From contig JARYHS010008074.1 in the NCBI GenBank assembly GCA_031002005.1, positions 283,341,930 to 283,405,929 of the forward strand: a stretch of 64,000 nucleotides of DNA. The letters are read 5' to 3'. The notes below the pieces were generated by a model. It did not search any database. It saw only the letters and a list, made by a program, of their open reading frames with translations, and was not told where the DNA came from. This stretch comes from Vandiemenella viatica. Taxonomy: Eukaryota; Arthropoda; Insecta; Orthoptera; Morabidae. Made by a program: the position numbers and the translations under genes. Positions 34,205-43,964 of the stretch are shown here, in pieces. Position 1 is the first letter of the stretch. The number at the start of each line of letters is the position of its first letter.

Positions 34205-35575
34205 TTTTATTAGACGAAAACGCCACGAAATCGCACGTTAACAGGTCGTAAAGAACGGATACGTAACCAGTCGTTAATTCGTAATGTAAGAGAACGACCG
34301 CAAGAAGATCGAAGTAATGTAATACAAAATCATCGAGATGATGTTCGTTTTTATAAACATGCAGTAAATTTTGAAGATGCTCAACAAAAAAAAGTTCTCT
34401 GGGGTAGGATATTCTCCACCAGAGAAAAATAGTTGCTGACCTGTTGAAATTTGTATTAACTGCTTCCTTATAATGTCCTCTTCACGTTTTGCACAACCGA
34501 TTGAAGCTAAAACGTCAAGAAAACACTACAAAAAAGGATTAAACCAACATTTCAAGAGATTATCATTGATTTCACATCGCCGGTGGCATCTACAAGCTGT
34601 GCTGCAATGTCATATTTCAGAATTATTAGTTTAATTGGTGGCGAGTTTTCCGGAAAAGGAGAGTGCAAAACGTGAAGATGACACTATAAGGAAGCAGTTA
34701 ATTCAAATTTCAGCAGGTCAGTAACGGTTTTTCGCTGGTGGAGAATATCCTACTCCATCCAAAATTTGGATTTTAAATTGTTGTCGACGTCGTTGGTTTG
34801 ATTTACATATTGAAAAGGATGGACTTTGTTCTATTTGTCATAAATATAAATAAGAAAATAAAGTGAATATGTTTTCTAAAGAAAATAATATGGATCCAGG
34901 TATTCCGCCTGATGTGTTGAAAAAATTAATGTTTGTTGAAGAATAGTTAATTGCTCAAATTCATCGGGTAATTCCAGTCTATCGCCTTAAAGGTGGTCAA
35001 TTTGGATATAGTGGCCAAGTTTTTAACTTTCATCAAGATATTACAAATTTTAATTCTTCAATAACTCATTCCATTGATACTACTTCACGAAATAGATATC
35101 TTAGAAGACACGAGTGCGAAGGGTATAAATATTTTATAGTCAATCGCGTCAATGTCGAGGCTGCTTATATATCTTAAAACTAATAATCCTTGGTACTATG
35201 ATATTACAATGAACAAAAATAATTTAGAAGGATTACCTAATAATGAACAGCAAATAATATGTAGCCAAACACAACAAAATATTTTATGCGACATGGATAG
35301 CGAAGAAAATGATGAAAATTTAGTTATTTAACAATATTTATGAATCTGGAGCTCCAACAAATACTTTTAAATGTAACCGAAATATTTAAGGATTGTGTCT
35401 TATTACAAATGTACCCAACTATTTTTTGTCATCAAACTAAACCATGGTTTTTGATGATAGTTCGTGAAGTTTAAATATTAAAATTCTTACGATTATTTAT
35501 TAATTTCTTTAGTTGTATATAATATTTCTTATAACAAAACTTCAGGAGCTAACACAAAGCCGTGCTTTTAGCTAG
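34205..35575 (+). pseudogene. Helitron N-terminal coding fragment
   Basis: With the MITE at 34407-34750 set aside, the frame runs through KKVLWG and PSKIWILNCC (joined in phase), then HIEKDGLCSICHKY (zinc-finger-like), NNMDPGIPPDVLKKL, LIAQIHRVIPVYRLKGGQ and GYSGQVFNFHQDI. After a frameshift near 35165 it continues with NNPWYYDITMNKNNLEGLP. These blocks match the region upstream of the Rep domain in autonomous animal Helitrons. Stops occur after HKYK and in the FVEE segment. The Rep catalytic and helicase parts are absent. A possible 3' terminus, hairpin AAAGC/GCTTT (35556-35568) followed by CTAG|T at 35572-35576, would make this an internally deleted element. Confidence 0.8.
34407..34750. 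mobile_element. Long-TIR MITE in Helitron coding sequence, TA TSD
   Basis: Inverted ends of about 90 bp start GGATATTCTCCACCAG on both sides and continue through TGACCTG, GAAATTTG and AACTGCTTCCTTATA. The dinucleotide TA flanks both ends (34405-34406 and 34751-34752). Removing the element and one TA restores an uninterrupted Helitron reading frame. The TA target suggests a Tc1/mariner-type MITE. Confidence 0.92.
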
Positions 35576-35589
35576 TTTTAGAGACTGCC

Positions 35590-36440
35590 TTAGAAACCAC
35601 AAACTAGGAACATGTTAAAGTGCACGCGTTATGAACGAAAATTCAACATTTTTAGTAGCTTTGTCCTAAACTACTTTGAAAATTACTTCTCCATGAAAAG
35701 TTGCCGTTCTTCTGAAAAGAAGTCCTTTCAGGAGGTAGAGAGTATGATATGTCTAGGTTTGAAATTGGAATGGCTTGCAAATTTTATGTCTATGTCTGGT
35801 TTTAATCTGTGCGATGTACTGAATTGCATATATTGAGTTTCACCAAAGTTTAAAGACAAGTCGTTAGCTGTAAACCAATTATTAATGAGGTCGAAGGAAT
35901 AGTTTAAAATAAGTTCGATAGAGAAATCTGGATTATTTTTATTCCTGTGCTTGTGTTTTTTCCAAATCGGACAAATTATAAGTTATGAGATGTAACACAG
36001 GGTAGATAATTTTTATGTATTAAAAACAATAGTGGCCCCAATTAGAACACTGAGGTACTCCCCATCTGATAAACGTCTATTCAAGAAACAGTGAATCTTC
36101 TATCGAAACATTAAAATGCTCCGGGGACAGTATTTTTTATTCAAAAGGTAAGAGCTAAGCCATTTCATGATCAACACATTCAAATGCCGTAGATAAGTTA
36201 CAGAAAATTCCTACAGGCAGTAATTTATAATTTATTCCTTCTAAAACATTGTCAATAAATTCAAATTTTTCTTGTTCTTTTGAATGACTCTTTTGAAAAT
36301 CAGATTGTGATTTATTTGGAATATTTTTATTTTTAAGGTGTTGGCAAGCTTTGTTGTACATTGCTTTCTTGGAGAAGACTGAAAAAAGATTAATTGGATT
36401 TATACCCTCGATCTTCATAGGAAATTGGTTTGATCCCAAT
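35590..36440 (-). pseudogene. LINE reverse transcriptase fragment (Jockey/CR1 style)
   Basis: Minus-strand motifs in order are FSVFSK, FQKSHSKEQEKFEF, LLPVGIFCNLSTAFECVDHE (RT box with the first catalytic Asp replaced by Asn), a GVPQCSNWG relic of the GVPQGS box, NWFTANDLSLN and QYMQFSTSH. The family differs from the CR1-like copies elsewhere in this window. It is interrupted at 36440 by P-type element X2; further LINE sequence to the right of X2 was not recognised with confidence. Confidence 0.75.
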
Positions 36441-36496
36441 CATGGATGAAATACCGCTTATTCTGCTACGCCGCCTCTAAACTCTCGGCTGATACT

Positions 36497-36506
36497 GCGC
36501 ATGCGC
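36497..36506. promoter_or_regulatory. NRF-1-type palindrome in X2
   Basis: An exact GCGCATGCGC lies about 100 bp before the THAP exon, at the same relative position as in X1 and X4. Confidence 0.5.
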
Positions 36507-36604
36507 GATGGTGGCGATATTAAGTATCGAATCAATTGCTATGTTCACATTGTATTTGATGCTGTGATTATTTCATTTTTTAATTTGTCTAAGTTTATTT
36601 TATA

Positions 36605-36675
36605 GTGCCATGTTGTGCAGCATACGGTTGCACAACTAGGCCAGATACGAAAGCACCTGGAATATCATTTCATAA
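36605..36675 (+). pseudogene. THAP first exon (X2), start codon lost
   Basis: This is the 71-nt counterpart of the X1 exon with CCAAYGCTTR and PGISFH, ending at a GTAAGT donor. The position of the ATG in X1 and X4 is GTG here. Both finger Cys residues of this exon are kept. Confidence 0.75.
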
Positions 36676-36854
36676 GTAAGTTGCATTGTAATTATTGTTC
36701 TTGAAATGTGCAGTATACATTGGCAAGTTTAGTCATAACTCTCAATAGGATGACTTTATTCTCAAATTTTTGTTGGTGTAGTGTAGAAAATCAGCATACC
36801 TTGCTATTTTGCACATAATAGACTAGAATTACTTTTTAACGAGTGTTGAAAAGG

Positions 36855-37083
36855 GGAGTCCATAAATTACGTGAGGTGAAATAGGAGCGGGGGATCAACG
36901 GAAATGTTACGTGAGGTTTTGGAAATTTTTGTTGGACTGTAGAGCTAAAAATAGTCTACAATTTGCGCGAAAGTCGATTTTAGGGGGGTATTTCGTCGAA
37001 AAAAGTGCGGGTGGTAACGGGCTTTGGAAGGGTGAGACCAAAAAAGGTCTCATCACACCAGATCTCACGTAATTTATGGATGC
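36855..37083. mobile_element. Harbinger-type MITE, copy 1
   Basis: The ends TCCATAAATTACGTGAGG and the complement of CTCACGTAATTTATGGATG are inverted repeats. The interior (GTCGATTTTAGG, TTTCGTCGAAAAAAGTG, GGGTGAGACC) is shared in inverted orientation with copy 2. The TSD is not clear. Confidence 0.8.
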
Positions 37084-37351
37084 CTTAATGAGATTTAAAG
37101 GGGTGATTTTTACATCGCGATTCATTGAATTTAGTATTGCGCTTGCTTTTGTCACGTTGCAGTTTATACTGTCAGTGTGTGATGAAATTAAACGTGTTAA
37201 ATTATGCTCTGCAAATCTAGACATCTTGATGAAGCAAATGATGTTGTTACCCCCAATGGAGTTTGCGATGCAATTCTGTAGCGGCAATTTAATGGAGATT
37301 GTGGTTAGGTCTAAATGCAGTATGTACCAGAATGGTTTTGTTGTTGCGTAA

Positions 37352-37620
37352 GGGGGCATCCACGAATTACGTGAGGTGTTTTTCTGGATTTGCGGACCGC
37401 CTCCCCCCCTCCCTCTGGTGAGACTTCGTTTTTTAGGTCTCACCCACACTTTTCGACGAAAAAACTCACCTAAAATCGACTTTTGCAGACCTGTTTTTTT
37501 TAGCTCTAAGGTCCAACAAAAATTGCAAAAACCTCACGTGAGATTTCTGTTGACCCGCCTCCCCCTTGATGAGATTTCGCCGGACCCCCCACATTTCATC
37601 TCACGGATTTAGATGCCCCC
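37352..37620. mobile_element. Harbinger-type MITE, copy 2, TAA TSD
   Basis: The ends GGGGGCATCCACGAATTACG and the complement of ATTTAGATGCCCCC are inverted repeats. The trinucleotide TAA is duplicated at 37349-37351 and 37621-37623, as expected for PIF/Harbinger. It is in opposite orientation to copy 1, 270 bp away, so the pair could form a stem. Confidence 0.85.
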
Positions 37621-38879
37621 TAAGTAACAAAGAATTTATCTATTATTGTTAGTAATTTCATGAGAACCATGTTAGTGACAAAAGGTATATCGCGATGTAA
37701 ACTACTTCTAGCTATTCCCAATTAAGCTTACGATGTATGGTAAAAAATAAATTTAGTAACGTTGCTGACGAATTTATATAGGCTACCAATAGTAAAATAT
37801 CTTTTGAGGATATTTCTATCAATACCTTGGCGCTACAATTTGATGATGAATTCTTTTGTATCTCCATGAAAGTAAAGAATATTTTTTTTGATATGTCGCT
37901 TAGTTCTCTAGATATCGAGTGTCAAACATCACCTACGGGTATAGTTCCTTGTGCTTTAGATAAGTTCTTCTGATCTTTCATCTTGTCAACAACCGCTAGG
38001 AAGGAAATAAAGTACCTATTGTGCATATCCAGGTGTAGTTCCTTATGAATTTGGTGTTTTTTTCTGGTCCAAATCGCATCTCAGCCTATCCACCTCTCTT
38101 TTGAGACAGTATATATCGAAAACTAAGCAAGAAATCGATAAAATTGTATTCTTTATTTATTTCGTCTTTTTAAATAATAATCCAATTTGTCTTTGACGAA
38201 TTTTTTCTTATGAATTTCAACCAAAACATATCACATTTAAGACAAAATGTCTCGAAAAATAAGAGGATATCAAAAAAATTTATTCTTCATTTTTTATCTG
38301 TCTCATGGAGTTGTATAACAATCCACCATCAGATTGCCGCATCACGTTTATTCAAGAATCCCCTTGAGGTTTTTGAACATATTCCCCGTGTCTGTATGGA
38401 TAGGTAATATAGCGACTACGTCTCCCCACTCATCTCCGCAGGGTGTCACTTCAATGCGTGGTGGGTCGTCTCCATATATTTATTTCCTCCATGAGCCCAA
38501 GGGCTCTTAAGAAAATGGTACTGAACACAGGGTAAGTAAGATCTGTGGCGGATTTTCGTTGTTTCTTTAATTCAAGTATTTTGCCCGATCAGTCAGATAG
38601 GATTAACAGTTATCGATCATCAATTAATTCCAACAGAATCCTTCCTAAAACAACTATTATCTCGCAACCCTACGCCGAACTATACACATTAAAATCACGA
38701 GAGATTAACAACAGCGGCTCCACCTGTTGCATAAAATAGCGCCATTCCGACTGTCATTGCCTGGAAAAATTGTATATGAGTATGATCTGTAGTGCTCGTT
38801 GTGTGACGTACGGAAGTGTTAATCAGAATCGCGGCTCCTCCTCAGATGTGTCTGAAACAGTTTCGCGTCGGTAACGAGC

Positions 38880-39090
38880 AGAAGAGCGGATGACGTAATC
38901 GCGTTGTGTTGGTTTTTGTCTTCCACCGTTTCCGTGGCAGCGGCTGAATAAACAAACAGTTAATCATTGACATTTGGTTGAGAATGAAGGCAGAGAAGGA
39001 CACCTTCGAAACGTGCCACAAATGTGACATCTTAACATGGTTGGAAGCCCGAGAGAAATATATTAATAAATAAATTGTTTGTTCTCTTCT
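38880..39090. mobile_element. Possible Penelope-like 3' UTR fragment
   Basis: The stretch GGCAGAGAAGGACACCTTCG followed by AAACGTGCC resembles the GAAG...GAAACGT segment found in Penelope-like 3' ends, and the sequence ends in ATTAATAAATAAATTG. No coding part is present, so this is a weak call. Confidence 0.3.
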
Positions 39091-39537
39091 GGTACACACC
39101 ACGTTTCAACCTACCAACATTTCCAGTAATATTGCCGCTACAAAATAAAACTATGTAGACACATGAAATGCATCGCAAATTACATTTAGGGCAACAACGT
39201 TTATTTATTCACGTTTAGTAGTTCGCACAGCACAAATTATCACAATTAATTTCAAGGTACACTTTCAGTGTAAACTGAAACTTGAGTAAAGCCTGCAGAA
39301 TACCATATTCACTGTGTCGCGATGTAAACTTGACCCACTTAAATTAAATTTTCAACACTTGTCTACAATAAGGCTAGCTTTTCAGGTGCAATGTATGCTA
39401 ATTGTCTACACTATACCAACAAAAATTTGAGAATGATATGATCCTATTGCGATATATGAATAAATTTATAGCGATAGGTCCTAATTTTGCAGTTACCTAT
39501 CAGATACTTTGATAACGATAATTACAATGTGACTTAC

Positions 39538-39608
39538 TTAGGAAACGCTATTCAAGGTTGTTTACTATCTTGTCTGTTTGTGCAACCATATGCAACACAA
39601 TTTGACAT
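39538..39608 (-). pseudogene. THAP first exon (X3), nonsense mutation
   Basis: This is a 71-nt exon with CVAYGCTNR, in which the Gly after Pro is replaced by a stop codon and the final His by Pro. The splice donor GTAAGT is retained. Confidence 0.8.
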
Positions 39609-40106
39609 TATAGAAAACTTTAGAATATTAGAAAATGAAATATTCTTAGCAGCTGACAGAGTGCAAACATGGAGCAAAGAAAAGAGAGGAGACCAGAAAG
39701 GGACCTTCTCCATACAATGAACTGACGCCGAGAGGAGAGCGGTGGGGTGGGGAGGTCAGCATATTGGTAGGGTCAAGAAACACAAGGAATGTGTATGGAA
39801 CGGAAGAATTTCTTTGTTTTTAATCATTGAATTACTAAAAATGATGTCTTATAGGTCACATTTATAAACACCCTAATTGATATAACCTACAAACATTAGA
39901 ATTTAAGAAAAACAAGCTGCAAAATAATTTTTGATAGGGGTTTTGTATACAGAAATACAACTTGTTTTTCTCTCTACAGTCGCAGGGTTATATTGCTATT
40001 TTTAAATCATTGAATGAATCCCTAGTACTCTTAAAGATTGATAAAAATTTTCATGTTCTAGACATTTAATTCTAAAAGTATCTTCTTATGGGAACTTACT
40101 GCGAAT

Positions 40107-40143
40107 CAGCGTAGTGGGTGAACGGTTTACGTTCTGGCCTCGC
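40107..40143 (+). mobile_element. SINE head fragment
   Basis: The sequence AGTGGGTGAACGGTTTACGT followed by TCTGGCCTCGCA matches the box-A region of the SINE family at 1618-1868. Body and tail are absent. Confidence 0.6.
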
Positions 40144-41123
40144 AGAAGCAAGTCTTATATGAAATTTTAAAAATAGCCTACCAGAATGGTTAGAACTTTA
40201 AAACAATTGAAACCTTCAAAAGAATTCACGGCTTACTCAGAAGATATTGCACTGGTAGTCGATAGAGCTATTTAAATTCGTCAGCAGCATCATTGCAAGT
40301 GGTTTCTATCACTACCGTGGTGCTACAATCTGATGAATTCTTAAGGTACTCGAAGACACAAATCGAAAAAATATATTGATATTTCGCTTAGTTCTCGAGA
40401 TATAATCTCAAAAGTGAGGTGGTTAGATCGAAATTTAGCCTGGACCAAAAGAAAAGAGAACTAGGCGAGATATCAAAAAAAATTGTTTTTTACTTTCAAT
40501 TGGTTTCGTTAAGTTACAAAAGATTATGGCGCCACGGTAATGATAGAACTGGCCAGTGCAATTATCTTGCTACCACATATCAAAAGTCGCAAGCTTGTGT
40601 CACTCACAAGGTGCTCAATAAATTACTAATAACAAATAAATAATTTTTTCCTTATGCTATAAAAAGAATATTCTGCAACAGGCTGCATTTCAACCTAATC
40701 ACTATTTGACTTCATGTTGCCGCTAAAAAGTCAAACGACGCAAATGCAACCAAACACTTTAAACGTATTGCGAATTACATTTCAGATAACAACAAAATGG
40801 ACTTCATTACGATTCCTAGATCGCATATCACAAATTATCACAATTAATTTCATCATACACTTTCAATATAAATTAGGTACAACTGGACTAAAGCACATAG
40901 AATAAAGTATTCGCTTAATCGCGATGTAAACTTTATCCACACGTGAAAAATAGTAAGATAAAATGGTTCTCTGCATCAACAAATATTTGATAACACTGTC
41001 GTCCTATTGAGAGCTGTGAATAAACTTTTTTAACAGGCACTGTAAATCTATAATAACATTTATTATGTCTTGCAGACAGCACACTGCAAATACTTCAAGA
41101 ACAATAATTTCAACGTGACTTAC

Positions 41124-41194
41124 CTATGGAATGTTATTCCAGGTTGTTTTTTACATGTTCTGTTTGTGCAAGTATAGGCTACACAATTTGACAT
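41124..41194 (-). CDS. THAP zinc-finger first exon (X4 copy)
   Basis: The minus-strand ATG exon is 71 nt and encodes MSNCVAYTCTNR, then KKQPGITFH, ending at a GTAAGT donor. Both Cys residues and the FH(R) motif are intact. It is the best preserved copy along with X1. No downstream exon completing the C2CH finger was found in this element. Confidence 0.75.
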
Positions 41195-41287
41195 TATAAA
41201 ACACCTTGAAATATCCGCACATGAAATGTTCACAGCAGGAAGGTAAAGAAAACAGACCAATGTTTTGAACTGACGAAGATGGCGGCC

Positions 41288-41424
41288 GCGCATGCGCAGT
41301 CGGCTCCGGAGTTTACATGCTGCATCGCAGTTTAAGCGACACCCTATCTCCTCTCTTTTCCTACCTCCATGAGAGCAAACAGCCCATTGTTTTGGAGGGA
41401 TCCCTATGGCCGTCGCGCATGCGC
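41288..41424. promoter_or_regulatory. Two NRF-1-type palindromes between X4 and MED11
   Basis: Exact GCGCATGCGC sites lie at 41288-41297 (X4) and 41415-41424 (X3). The second is about 380 bp upstream of the MED11-like start codon, so these transposon sites could also influence that gene. This regulatory role is inference. Confidence 0.5.
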
Positions 41425-41499
41425 AGTAGGAGAGTAGTTTTTTTTATGACGTTTCACTGATTTAGCGTTATTTCGTCTCCATATATTCTTTCCTCCATG

Positions 41500-41801
41500 G
41501 TTGTTGATTATCTGTTGTCTTTCGGTTATATTATTATCTCTGTCTCTTAAATTGTTTTAATGTCTGTGGTGGAATAAATATTGCCTGATTATGTTTGGTG
41601 TCTGTGGCTGAGTGTTTAGTAGAGGGGTACTTTAGTTTGTTTACATTATGGTTATAAATTTCCCAGTAAAGCTCTAATTGTCTTTGGAAGTGGATGGACA
41701 ACTTAATTTAAGTGATTAAATATTTCTAAAAATGTAGGACGTTCTATTAATAACAGTTCACAAGTGTTTCAAGTTTGTTGTATTGTATATAAACGTAAAA
41801 A
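41500..41801 (+). promoter_or_regulatory. Leader/promoter region of the MED11-like gene
   Basis: This AT-rich 300-bp interval lies between the X3 terminus (41499) and the MED11 start codon. No TATA box was identified with confidence. The transcription start is unknown. Confidence 0.35.
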
Positions 41802-41877
41802 ATGACAGCGCCGATGGAAAGAATTCAGGTCTTAGATGCAATAGAGAAGGATATAATCACATGTCTACAAAGTGCAG
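41802..41877 (+). CDS. MED11: Mediator subunit 11, first coding exon
   Basis: The frame starts at the ATG at 41802, with AAAAA immediately before it, and encodes 25 residues plus one base, containing ERIQVLDAIEKDI and CLQSA. It ends at a GTTAGT splice donor (41878), in phase to continue with Gly as in animal MED11 (SAG). MED11 is a small head-module subunit of the nuclear Mediator complex that links transcription factors to RNA polymerase II; the match is to the conserved N-terminal helix of insect MED11 as I know it. The conserved YLTQVSTGQPHEGS part was not found downstream, so the next exon is more than 20 kb away or this is an isolated exon. No inframe damage is visible and the start context is good. 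It is the only host gene I recognise. Confidence 0.75.
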
Positions 41878-42630
41878 GTTAGTTATAGGGATATTACTTA
41901 ACATTGAAAGCATTGTAGTTTCTTCCGCAATGAGAACGACATTGGGATGAGTTGCCCGGATGGTCTGAAAATTTGTGCACATGGTTCTTGGGCGTGTTAT
42001 ATACACCAACCAATGTATATGATTAAAGGAAAGACTTTCGGAAATTGAGAACTTCAATTCTAGTTATGAAATAAATATTTTGTACCCTTTTAAGTTTGTT
42101 GCTACTATTGAGCAGTATGATTCAAAAACACATTTCTTATAATTGGCTTAAAATTTTACGTCAATTCCTACGATTCGTCCAAGAATTGTACATTACAATG
42201 TGTAGGCCTACATTATGCATACCATCGTTCCACTTAAGAGATGATAATTTGGCTTGCTGGAATTGGTTACCGTTTAACGTTATGGTAGTTTCAGTGTGAA
42301 GCTATTGTAGGCATGTTCTTAAATCTCGCCCAAGTAAACAGAAGTATAATTCCTTATAAGAGTTGTGGTTAATTTTTGTTGGTTTTATTCTTTAAAGACG
42401 AAGTGAAAGAGATACGATAGTAGGCCTACTATGTTTATGTTATACCGCTTGAACAACTTCCTACCAAATGTGGTTCTAACGTCATAATACTGAGCTTTTC
42501 AGGTGCAAGATAGTTATTTTTAAGCAGTAATTAGGTTGTAACACAGCCTATATAAAGATGCAATCACTGGTATTCTAATGGAATTGTCATTTTGGTCTGA
42601 AAATTGTTACGTAGTTTCGTTGGACTTATA

Positions 42631-43964
42631 AAGGGTGTTTCAAAAAGGACTTTACAACTTTGAAAATTCATGTAAATTTTATGAAACAAGGTACAGAGCT
42701 GGTTTTGGTGTTGTTTTAAAGGAAAACACTTCAAGTTTTGACTCGCGTAGTCCGCTAGTGCCTAATTGCGCTGCACAAGCGCTAGCGGCAGTTATGTTAA
42801 AGATGGCTGCCTTCACTGGACCCGAGCGTGCTAACTGTGTGTTTTGGTTTGAAGAATCGAAGTCTGCGACAACAGTTCATCGTAATTTTTGTACCAAGTA
42901 CGCTAAAGATCCTCCTAGTAGGCCTACAATTTATGAGTGGCATAGATGTTTCGTAGAAACAGGGTGCTCAGTAAAACATAAAAAATCCTCAGGTCGCCCA
43001 AGAGGTCGTTGAGCAAGTGAGAAAAAGTTTTGTCAACAACCCTACGAAATCGACCCGGCTTGCATCTCTTGAGCTGCAAGTCCCACATACGACGGTTTGG
43101 CGTGTGTTGAGAAAACGTTTGCATTTGAAACCATACCGATATTCGCTTTTACAAGCAATTAAAGACACTGATAAGATTGCATTTAGGAACTTCTGTATGG
43201 ATATGTTAAATGGAGTGGATGATGAACATTTCTAGGACAACATAATCTTTTCTGACAAGTCAACTTTTCACTTAAGTGGCAAGGTTAACACACATAACTG
43301 TAGGATTTGGGGCAGTGAAAATCCACATGAAACATTGCAACATGTTCGTGATAGCCCTAAAGTGAACGTTTTTTGTGCGTTGAGCAAGAGGAAAATGTAC
43401 GGCCCCTTTTTTTCCCAAGAGAGAACCATCAACGGGATTGCGTACCTTGATATGTTGCAACAATTTTTCATACCACAGATCGATGAGGATGACCGAGAAC
43501 GAAATGTTTTCTTTATGCAAGATGGCGCACCACCACACTGTCTGACTGACGTCAGGGATTTTCTCAATGACCGCTTTCCAGGTCAATGGATTGGCCGTGA
43601 TGCACCAATTGCATGGCCCCCCTGTTCTCCAGACCTGACACCCGTAGATTTTTTCTTCTGGAGTTTCATAAAAGATATGGTGTACGTACCTCCTTTGCCG
43701 GCCACTCTACCTGAACTTAGAGCAAGAATTTACGCTGCTGCTGAGCAAGTTACACCTGAAATGCAAGCGCGAGTCTGGGAAGAAATTGACTACCGTTGGG
43801 ATGGCTGCAGAATAACCAACGGAAGCCACATAGAACATCTTTAGTTTAAGGTAAAAAAACTTGAAGTGCTTTTCTTTAAAACAACACCAAAACCAGCTCT
43901 GTACCTTGTTTTGTAAAATTTATATGAATTTTCAAAGTTGTAAAGTCCTTTTTGAAACTCCCTG
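42631..43964 (+). mobile_element. Tc1/mariner element, DD41D (rosa-like), ~105-bp TIRs
   Basis: The ends are long inverted repeats: AGGGTGTTTCAAAAAGGACT at the left and the same with one change at the right, alike for about 105 bp with a few mismatches. TA precedes the left end. The transposase spans about 42805-43844: an N-terminal helix-turn-helix half, a GRPR segment, then FSDKSTFHLSG (first Asp), FMQDGAPPH (second Asp) and SPDLTPVDFFFW (third Asp). I count 41 residues between the last two Asp, the DD41D spacing of rosa-type elements. A frameshift near 43010 and one stop at 43233-43235 are the only clear damage. It is inserted in an arm of the foldback-family repeat. Confidence 0.9.
42805..43844 (+). 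pseudogene. DD41D mariner transposase, one frameshift and one stop
   Basis: The transposase catalyses cut-and-paste transposition at TA. All three catalytic Asp residues are visible. The N-terminal part ends in GRPR followed by a frame change; the stop in the DEHF segment replaces what is usually Trp. The C-terminus reads CRITNGSHIEHL. Overall length is near the family norm of about 340 residues. Confidence 0.88.

Larger units (their letters stand above)
36441..38493 (+). mobile_element. P-type element X2 with THAP exon
   Basis: The left end reads CATGGATGAAATACCGC and the right end is the inverted terminus CTCCATATATTTATTTCC...CATG ending at 38493. The flanks ATCCCAAT and AGCCCAAG agree at 6 of 8 positions, an eroded TSD. 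Inside are one GCGCATGCGC palindrome (36497-36506), the THAP exon, two Harbinger-type MITEs and family tandem repeats from about 37840. The first bases recall the Drosophila P terminus (CATGATGAAATA). No transposase core is present. Confidence 0.75.
39668..41371 (-). mobile_element. P-type element X4 with intact THAP exon, 1704 bp
   Basis: In plus-strand view the left end is CATGGAGCAAAGAAAAGAGA and the right end is the inverted CATGGAGGTAGGAAAAGAGA. The flanks AGTGCAAA (39660-39667) and AGAGCAAA (41372-41379) are an 8-bp duplication with one mismatch. It carries a GCGCATGCGC palindrome, the THAP exon at 41124-41194 and family repeats around 40330-40510. Over its length it is the inverted counterpart of X1 without X1's three inserted elements, so it serves as an empty-site reference for them. 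Confidence 0.88.
39100..41499 (-). mobile_element. P-type element X3, hosting X4, ends next to MED11
   Basis: In minus orientation the terminus is at 41499 (CATGGAGGAAAGAATATATG). The sequence continues past a GCGCATGCGC palindrome to 41372, where X4 is inserted, and resumes at 39667 with the sequence leading into a THAP exon (39538-39608). Across X4 the two parts join to match the uninterrupted X4 leader. The far end of X3 was not found; the start given is where clear family homology fades. Confidence 0.7.

Noticed and set aside
35572..35576. Definite Helitron 3' end
   Set aside because: The hairpin is only 5 bp and no empty site or second copy confirms it, so it is kept only as a possibility.
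38842..39102. 86-codon minus-strand frame as a gene
   Set aside because: It covers a repeat-like segment with an AATAAATAAATTG end and a Penelope-style 3' motif, and has no protein family signature.
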